Shown: in pieces, positions 56,090 to 64,000 of the stretch | Layout of the letters: every line of letters begins with the position of its first letter | Numbering within the stretch: position 1 is the first letter of the stretch | Source of the DNA: Symsagittifera roscoffensis | Taxonomy: Eukaryota > Xenacoelomorpha > Acoela > Convolutidae | Reading direction: 5' to 3' | Length of the DNA stretch: 64,000 nucleotides | Assembly (NCBI RefSeq): GCF_963678635.1 | Contig: NC_087064.1 | Coordinates: 27,568,189 to 27,632,188, forward strand | Notes under the pieces: generated by a model | What the model was told of the DNA's origin: nothing | The model's input: only the letters and a program-made list of their open reading frames with translations | Database searches by the model: none | Position numbers and translations under genes: made by a program

Positions 56090-57213
56090 TTCAATAATAT
56101 CTCTGATTGGATTTTGAAAAAAATGATTTTTTGTGCGCTTAAGAAACGGCTGAAGCAAATTGTATGAAAGTGTGAATTGCATTGAGTAAATTATTGGTAT
56201 AAAAAGAAGATAGCATCGTTTTAAGCATTGTTAATACCCTACGAAAATGCCTGATAGGCACAAAATTGCAGTTATGAAGATAATAAGTATATTTTAATCA
56301 ACAAATTGGGTCTTTGTATTGCAAATTGTCAGTGATTAAAACATTTCCTTTAGCCTGCGGGTTACGCCTCGGGTCTTTATTTTATGCGGCTCAAAATTAC
56401 CAAACGTCAATGAGCTGATATATTTGATATTACGCTTCAAATTTCCGTTAAAATTAATTACTTTGAAAAAAAAGGTTACAATTAGGTTGACTTAAATAAT
56501 TAACAAAACAATCAGAAGCTTAGTATCAAACAAGTTAGTTAATTCAACTTTATGATAATTTTGAGACGCTAAAAGATCAGATAAATTTTGGTCCGCATAA
56601 CAAAACAGACTACGAATCTAGCCGCTAAACTATTGAACTTCGTAGTATTCGAAAAAAGTGAAGAAAGATTTTCGCTAGGGGTGGTTTTTTCTCCAGACAA
56701 ATTTCGACTAGCATTTTTTTTGTCGTTTGAAGGAAATGTCATTTTTTGTCTTATATCATTTGAAAGAACAATGTTTTTGCTCAGAATTCTGATGATTCAT
56801 TTTTTCTAAAGTTATGTGGGATCGAAGGCGTCAATTTGGCTGACTTGAGACCAAAATGTATTGAAGCAGCATCAGCGTAAACAGTTCTTACATATCGCGT
56901 TGTATTTTGTACATACAAAATAGACCTCCTGAAATTATGGCCAACTTTTCAAGTCCAGAAGAACTCCACAAACTTCAGATGGCGGTGGGCACACTCAGAT
57001 GTTTGCCTTGAGACAGGTTCCCAAAAACACTTCAGATTAAAAAAATGTAATATCAAACCAAATATGGGTTAAGGTAGCCCCCGATTACCAAAATGTGAAC
57101 AAACGTGGAAAGTAAATAATTTAGCACACTCATTTTTAAAAATGAATTTGCTTTCAACTTATTTCAAACACACGACTTTTGAATTTTTTCTTTGTTTTAC
57201 GTTTTTTGGACAG

Positions 57214-57311
57214 CGGTGGTGTGTTTTCAATTGCTGCGAGCTAGAAACCATGCACTTTCCGAAGACGACGAAGAAGCAATTGTGTTCAGATCAACCAAAT
57301 CAACTTTTTTG
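57214..57311 (+). CDS. possible exon, copy in first duplicate
   Basis: Bounded by GGACAG and TTTTTTG|GTAAGC. One frame reads LLRARNHALSEDDEEAIVFR, unlike the surrounding low-complexity sequence, and the same segment is conserved at 61670-61767. No partner exon found on this strand, so this is tentative. Confidence 0.3.
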
Positions 57312-58367
57312 GTAAGCTAATCAGAAACCCGAGTTTGAAGCTTCAATGATGCTGGCGCTATTCAACAATTTTCTCAACAATCGGCTCGGTTGAGTATTCA
57401 TAATAGATAAGCAATTTTTTGGACCGTCAATCAAAAAATTCAATCATGGGCATGTATTTTTTGTTTGTGTGGTTGCTGGTGATATTTTTCTCACTCACAT
57501 TTCTATCACCACCATTGTCCTGGTTGCTATCAAATCAATCATTAAAAATAGAACATTCAAAGTATGGCAAAGTGGAGATTCTATCGCTGAGGATGTATCT
57601 CTTGTCATCTTAGGTTGACAGTGCGGTTCTTTTTTTGCTCGTGTTCAGAACATGCCTCTCGGAGATAAACCGAGTTTTTTTTCGATTCGTAGAAGTTTTT
57701 TCAGAAGTGAGAATTTTGATGTATTTGTCTTCAGTCAAAAGACGTCACCTTAGTGTTGCCCTTTGCAGAAAATTTGCTTGTAAAAGTATACAAAAACGTT
57801 GCCTATTATTCAATTCGTTTCTTGATTTGTACATGATTTTAAAAACCGAAAAAACACGTATACATCTTCATCCAAGGAGTCAACTCCCTCCATTGAAAAA
57901 AAACCTTACTCAACCCCCCTCACCCACAGATACTCACAAAAATATTTTTTTGGAATTTTTGTCGAGAACAAAAAATTTTCAAACTCAAAGATTAATACCT
58001 GGGGGCATTTTTCACTGAAAAACACTTTGTACATACAAAAAATTTAGATGCATTGCATAAATGTTTCATAAAATCAAAAAAAAACAAAAAAAAAACAAAT
58101 TCGAAGTATTTTTCAAGTTTTGTTTATCGGTTTCCGACTTTGCGTATACCAGATAAACAGTCTTTGACCATTTTATAAGTTGATCATCCATGATACAACT
58201 ATCCGAACGCAGTAGTTAGGAGCTTTATAACGTTAAGAAAATCGTTGGAGTTACAAATTTTACATAATCAGTTATTGGGAATTTATATTTTAAAACGAAA
58301 GGAAGAGGTATAATCAATGAGCAGATTTTGATTGATAAAATTTTTCCAAATGTAATATAAAGCTCAT

Positions 58368-58562
58368 TTACACGTTGAAGAGCCCAAGCACTACCATGAG
58401 ATGAAAGTTTTCCTTGGTAATGCCTTCCATTTTTGCGAGCACTTTGAGAAACAGTTCATCAGACAAATTATTTTGCGTACAGGTTTGTATCATCAAATCA
58501 ATGAAATTTTCAGCTTGTTCATCTTCAGGCTTTGCAGGCTTTGATCGGCATAACAGTAGCAT
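58368..58562 (-). CDS. possible small protein or first exon, 64 codons
   Basis: MLLLCRSKPAKPEDEQAENF, then predicted helices (FIDLMIQTCTQNNL, ELFLKVLAKMEGI), ending LFNV and TAA. The composition is protein-like. CAACGT|GTAAAT near the end could be a donor. The related sequence in sub-repeat B (about 59868-59990) and in copy 2 is shortened and frame-broken. Phase does not permit a direct join to channel exon 1. Confidence 0.3.
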   Translation of the reverse strand: MLLLCRSKPAKPEDEQAENFIDLMIQTCTQNNLSDELFLKVLAKMEGITKENFHLMVVLGLFNV

Positions 58563-60318
58563 GTTTGATTAAGTCAAATTCAGCCGAAAACTGCAATTTG
58601 CACGGTCAGCTAGAAACTTTTCCTAAAATCAATTTTGAATCACTTTTTATTTTCAAAATAGTTAATATGGTGAGTCATTTATTTCATGTTTTTGTTTAGA
58701 ACGATGATAGTTTCAAAAATAAGTTTCACGGCTGATTCAAAAATTTTAATTAAAGCTGAGAAGTTGTAATATCGTTGGCCCTGTTTTCATTCAAGGCTGA
58801 GCTAAAAGGGACGCTGGTTGTCGCAGTTTTCTGGACAGTAAATCATTGCCTGCCTGAATTTTTCTTTTTGATTCGATTTTTCTGGATCGCTGTTGAAAAA
58901 CCACCTTTCTATTGGAAGAAGTTCAATCAAGGGCTTGTATTTTTGTTTTTGTGGTTGCTGGTGATATTTGTTTCACTCACAGTTCTATACCCCTATTGTC
59001 CTGGTTGCTATCAATACCATCAGTAAGGATAGAAGCATTCAAATCATGGCAATGTGGAGATTCTATCGCTAAGGATGTATCTCTTGTCATCGAAGGTTGA
59101 CAGTGCGGTTCTTTTTAGCTCGTGTTCAGAACATGACTCTCGGAGATGGGTCGAGTTTTTTCGATTCGTACAAGTTTTTCAGATGTGAGAATTTTAAGGT
59201 AATTTTCTTTAGTCAACGAACGTCACCTTAGTTTTGCCCTTTGCAGAAAATTTGCTTGTAAATTTATACAAAAATGTTGCTTATTATTCAATTCGGTTTT
59301 TGATTTGTAAATGAACTAACAAATGGTTTTGAATACCAAAAAAACACGTACACACCCTTATCAAAGGACTCAACTCCCTCAAATAAAAAATAAAAAGCTT
59401 TACTCATCCCCCCTGACCCACAGATACTCACACAAAGAACTTTTTGGGATTTATGTCAAGAACAAAAATTCTCAAACTCAAAGATTAAAACGTTGGGGGC
59501 ATTTTTTCACTGAAAAACACTTTGTACATACAAATGATTAGGGATCATTGCATAAATCTTTTTTTATAAAAAAAGTAAATTCGAAGTATTTTAAAAAAGT
59601 TTCAAAAAACTTTTCAAATTTTTGTTTATCGGTTTCCGACTTTGCGCACACAAGATAAACACTCTTTGACCATTTTGTTAGTTGATCAACCATGATAAAA
59701 CTATCCGAACGCTGTAGTTACGAACTTTACAATGTTGCGAATATCGTTGTAGTTACGATTAATCAATTATTGGAAATTTATATTTTAAAAGGAAAGGAAG
59801 AGGTATAAACAATGAGCAGCTTCTGATTGATAAAATTTTACCAAAACTTTTATAAAGCTCAATTACACGTTGAAGAACCCAACCGCTATCATGAGATGAA
59901 AGTTTTTCTCGGTAATGCCTTCCATTTTCCGAGCACTCCGAGCAAAACTTTGTCAGACAATTTTTTTTGCGTACAGTGAAAAAATTAAACCAGCGATCAA
60001 AACGGGGAGGGATCTTCTATTTTTAAAAAACAGAAAAACAAATTTATTCTATGTTTTTTTATCTTTTAGCAATTTATAAATGAAGTGTTCTATGAGGCCT
60101 ACTAAATGTCTTCTCAGTTACTCATCCTTAAATTACATAAAATATAAACACTTCTTACCAAGAGTATCTACATGGGTATGGTTAAACTTTCACAAATCTT
60201 CGTTTTGTAAAGCAACGCATTCAATTCAAATTCAATTCATTCGATTCAATTTAAAAGTCAATTTACTTCAAAACTTCACTTCTCAGAATGGATGAAACAA
60301 ACACTAATCTCACAACAG

Positions 60319-60510
60319 TTACAGATAAATAATTCGGTGTTTCAGATAATACAAAAAATACAGATAAAAATGTTTCAGATAAAAGAATTCAGATAAATAT
60401 TTCAAATAAAATAGATAAATAATGTTTCAGACAAACAAAGTTTCATATAATTTCAGATAAATAATGTTTCAGATAATACAGATAAAAAAATCGGTGTTCC
60501 AGATATTACA
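60319..60510. repeat. simple repeat (TTTCAGATAAATAA)n-like
   Basis: Irregular tandem CAGATAAATA/TACAGATAAA words. The same array recurs at 63294-63500 with a different number of units. Confidence 0.85.
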
Positions 60511-61669
60511 GATGAAAAATTCGAAATGAACTATTGAATTTAAGTTTCTTAACTTGTACTTCTTAGATTGAATGAAACAAAAACCATTCTCACAGCAATT
60601 ACAGAAAACGATTTTTGCTTTTTCTTCCACGATAATCCCGAGAACACAAAACAATTTAGTGCGCACTTCATTTGAAATTCATGGCCAAGCTGAATATTAT
60701 GTTTTTTTTATCTAAAAAACAGTTGAAGAAGCTGCATTTAAGTATGTGCAAATTTTACTCCGTTTTGTAGACAATAATATCTCAGATTGGATTTTGAAAA
60801 AAAAAATGATTTTTTGTGCGCTTAAGAAACGGCTGAAGCAAATTGTATGAAAGTGTGAATTGCATTGAGTAAATTATTGGTATAAAAAGAAGATAGCATT
60901 GTTTTAAGCATTGTTAATACCCTACAAAAATGCCTGATAGGCACAAAATTGCAGTTATGAAGATAATAAGTATATTTTAATCAACAAATTGGTCTTTGTA
61001 TTGCAAATTGTCAGTGATTAAAACATTTCCTTTAGCCTGCGGGTTACGCCTCGGGTCTTTATTTTATGCGGCTCAAAATTACCAAACGTCAATGAGCTGA
61101 TATATTTGATATTACGCTTCAAATTTCCGTTAAAATTAATTACTTTGAAAAAAAAGGTTACAATTAGGTTGACTTAAATAATTAACAAAACAATCAGAAG
61201 CTTAGTATCAAACAAGTTAGTTAATTCAACTTTATGATAATTTTGAGACGCTAAAAGATCAGATAAATTTTGGTCCGCATAACAAAACAGACTACGAATC
61301 TAGCCGCTAAACTATTGAACTTCGTAGTATTCTGTTCTAGCTTTTCGAAAAAAGTGAAGAACGATTTTCGCTCGGGGTGGTTTTTTCTCCAGACAAATTT
61401 CGACTAGCATTTTTTTTTCAGAAGAACTCCACAAACTTCAGATGGCGGTAGGCACACTCAGATGTTTGCCTTGAGACAGGTTCCCAAAAACACTTCAGAT
61501 TAAAAAAATGTAACCAAATATGGGTTAAGGTAGCCCCCGATTACCAAACTGTGAACAAACGTGGAAAGTAAATAATTTAGCACACTCATTTTTAAAAATG
61601 AATTTGCTTTCAACTTATTTCAAAGACACGAGTTTTGAATTTTTTCTTTGTTTTATGTTTTTTGGACAG

Positions 61670-61767
61670 CGGTGGTGTGTTTTCAATTGCTGCGAGCTAG
61701 AAACCATGCACTTTCCGAAGACGACGAAGAAGCAATTGTGTTCAGATCAACCAAATCAACTTTTTTG
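61670..61767 (+). CDS. possible exon, copy in second duplicate
   Basis: Same splice-like ends and same sequence as 57214-57311. The match is explained by recent duplication, so it adds little independent support. Confidence 0.28.
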
Positions 61768-63293
61768 GTAAGCTAATCAGAAACCCGAGTTTGAAGCTTC
61801 AATGATGCTGGCGCTATTCAACAATTTTCTCAACAATCGGCTCGGTTGAGTATTCATAATAGATAAGCAATTTTTTGGACCGTCAATCAAAAAATTCAAT
61901 CATGGGCATGTATTTTTTGTTTGTGTGGTTGCTGGTGATATTTTTCTCACTCACATTTCTATCACCACCATTGTCCTGGTTGCTATCAAATCAATCATTA
62001 AAAATAGAACATTCAAAGTATGGCAAAGTGGAGATTCTATCGCTGAGGATGTATCTCTTGTCATCGTAGGTTGACAGTGCGGTTCTTTTTAGCTCGTGTT
62101 CAGAACATGACTCTCGGAGATGGGTCGAGTTTTTTCGATTCGTCCAAGTTTTTCAGATGTGAGAATTTTAAGGTAATTTTTTTTAGTCAACGAACGTCAC
62201 CTTAGTTTTGCCCTTTGCAGAAAATTAGCTTGTAAATTTATACAAAAATGTTGCTTATTATTCAATTCGGTTTTTGATTTGTAAATGAACTAACAAATGG
62301 TTTTGAATACCAAAAAAACACGTACACACCCTTATCAAAGGACTCAACTCCCTCAAATAAAAAATAAAAAGCTTTACTCATCCCCCCTGACCCACAGATC
62401 TTCACACAAAGAACTTTTTGGGATTTATGTCAAGAACAAAAATTCTCAAACTCAAAGATTAAAACGCTGGGGATATTTTTTCACTGAAAAACACTTTGTA
62501 CATACAAATGATTAGGGTTCATTGCATAAATCTTTTTTATAATAAAAATAAATTCGAAGTATTTTAAAAAAATTTCAAAAAACTTTTCAAATTTTTGTTT
62601 ATCGGTTTCCGACTTTGCGCACACAAGATAAACACTCTTTGACCATTTTGTTTGTTGATCAACCATGATAAAACTATCCGAACGCTGTAGTTACGAACTT
62701 TACAATGTTACGAATATCGTTGTAGTTACGATTAATCAATTATTGGAAATTTATATTTTAAAAGGAAAGGAAGAGGTATAAACAATGAGCAGCTTCTGAT
62801 TGATAAAAATTTTCCAAAACTTTTATAAAGCTCAATTACACGTTGAAAAACCCAACCGCTATCATGAGATGAAAGTTTTTCTCGGTAATGCCTTCCATTT
62901 TCCGAGCACTCCGAGCAAAAATTTGTCAGACAAATTTTTTTGCGTACAGTGAAAAAATTAAACCAGCGATCAAAACGGGGAAGGGTCTTCTATTTTTAAA
63001 AAGCAGAAAAACAAATTTATTCTATGTCCTTTTATCTCTTAGCAATTTATAAATGAAGTGTTCTATGAGGCCTACTAAATGTCTTCTCAGTTGCTCATCC
63101 TTAAATTACATAAAATATAAACACTTTTTACCAAGAGTATCTACATGCCTATGGTTAAAATTTCACAAATCTTCCTTTTGTAAACCAACGCATTCAATTC
63201 AAATTCAATTCATTCGATTCAATTTAAAAGTCAATTTACTTCAAAACTTCACTTCTCAGAATGGATGAAACAAACACTAATCTCACAACAGTT

Positions 63294-63500
63294 ACAGATA
63301 AATAATTCGGTGTTTCAGATAATACAGATAAATAATTCAGATAATACAGAAAATACAGATGAAAATTTTTCAGATAAAAGAATTTAGATAAATATTTCAG
63401 ATAAAATAGATAAAAAAGGTTTCAGATAAATAATGTTTCATATAATTTCAGATAAAGAATGTTTCAGATAATACAGATAAAAAGATGAAAAATACAGATG
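63294..63500. repeat. simple repeat (TTTCAGATAAATAA)n-like, second copy
   Basis: Counterpart of 60319-60510 in the second segmental duplicate, with unit gains and losses. Confidence 0.85.
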
Positions 63501-63757
63501 AAAAATTCGATATGAACTATTGAATTTAAGTTTCTTAACTTGTACTTCTTAGATTGAATGAAACAAAAGCCATTATCAGAGCAATTACAGAAAACGATTT
63601 TTGCTTTTTCTTCCACGATAATCCCGAGAACACAAAACAATTTAGTGCGCACTTCATTTAAAATTCATGGCCAAGCTGAATATTATGTTTTTTTTAATCT
63701 AAAAAACAGTTGAAGAAGCTGCATTTAAGTATGTGCAAATTTTACTCCGTTTTGTAG

Positions 63758-64000
63758 ACTTTTCAAATGAAAGACTAATGAATGAAACTAAAAAAAATGG
63801 GTATGATAAAACGACTTAAAAATTGAATTTTTTTCTCGATAACTATTGCATCAAAGCTGCTGTGAAGTTTTGGATTTCATCATTTGAAAGTCCTGTTAAA
63901 ACATAACAAAGCACTTTTCAAGAATTTTCAGCAGAAAATAACACACCTAACGCAAGAAAAAAAGGAAAAACTCAACAAGAGATCGGAATGGGCATTGGCT
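63758..64000. other. unique sequence at window end
   Basis: Past the duplication end. AT-rich, nothing recognised. Confidence 0.4.

Larger units (their letters stand above)
56090..63757. repeat. ~4.7-kb tandem segmental duplication with a collapsed second copy
   Basis: 56090-60769 is copy 1 and 60770-63757 is copy 2. Copy 2 matches copy 1 from 56097 to about 57610, apart from a deletion corresponding to about 56720-56957. It then jumps to match 59100-60769. The omitted part lies between two related sub-repeats (around 57420-57620 and 58905-59100). Confidence 0.9.

Noticed and set aside
57419-57613. Hydrophobic ORF (FLFVWLLVIFFSLTFL), also at 61875
   Set aside because: It is duplicated with its surroundings, starts at a non-ATG codon, and the T-rich base composition alone can produce such a frame. 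The related segment at 58912 does not keep the frame.

Overview
This window is nuclear DNA from an AT-rich invertebrate animal. The genes are split by GT-AG introns, and the products are metazoan-type: a chain of calcium-binding EGF modules and a pentameric ligand-gated channel. Much of the sequence is transposon remnants and tandem duplications. I cannot name the species. There are no operons, rRNA, tRNA or CRISPR arrays that I can support. One assembly gap (N) covers 6259-6458.

Left part (1-8.3 kb, + strand): the 3' end of a gene encoding a chain of calcium-binding EGF (cbEGF) modules, one module per exon, every internal exon in phase 1-1. I place 16 complete internal exons, the tail of one more at the window start, and a terminal exon with a stop at 8273-8275. 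The middle is a roughly 1.83-kb genomic tandem array in which each unit carries five EGF exons.

8.3-18.9 kb: no gene that I can support. It holds six decayed copies of an unidentified repeat (10.1-17.0 kb), two TA-flanked MITEs, and a cluster of nested and adjacent hAT-type MITEs (17.2-18.5 kb).

18.9-28.4 kb (- strand): a seven-exon gene of unknown function whose exon phases all agree. It predicts 582 residues with several CxxC pairs and a basic C-terminus. Its 6.2-kb intron holds a perfect-looking 52-bp hairpin and a GC-richer repeat block (21.0-24.1 kb) with a 793-bp internal duplication.

28.4-31.8 kb: intergenic, with another hAT MITE and three 381-bp tandem repeats.

31.8-56.0 kb (- strand): a six-exon gene for a pentameric ligand-gated ion channel (pLGIC). 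It lacks the Cys-loop cysteines, has a very short TM3-TM4 linker and a long C-terminal tail, and predicts 602 residues from the first visible ATG. Its 19.6-kb intron 2 carries a dead Ty3/Gypsy LTR element in antisense orientation (43897-54362, 5-bp target duplication). The 5' half of that element, together with 408 bp of host flank, was later tandemly duplicated. Members of one hAT MITE family lie immediately upstream of three of this gene's 3' splice sites.

56.0-63.8 kb: a tandem segmental duplication of about 4.7 kb. The second copy lost its middle, apparently by unequal exchange between two related sub-repeats. One possible + strand exon and one possible small - strand ORF lie here.
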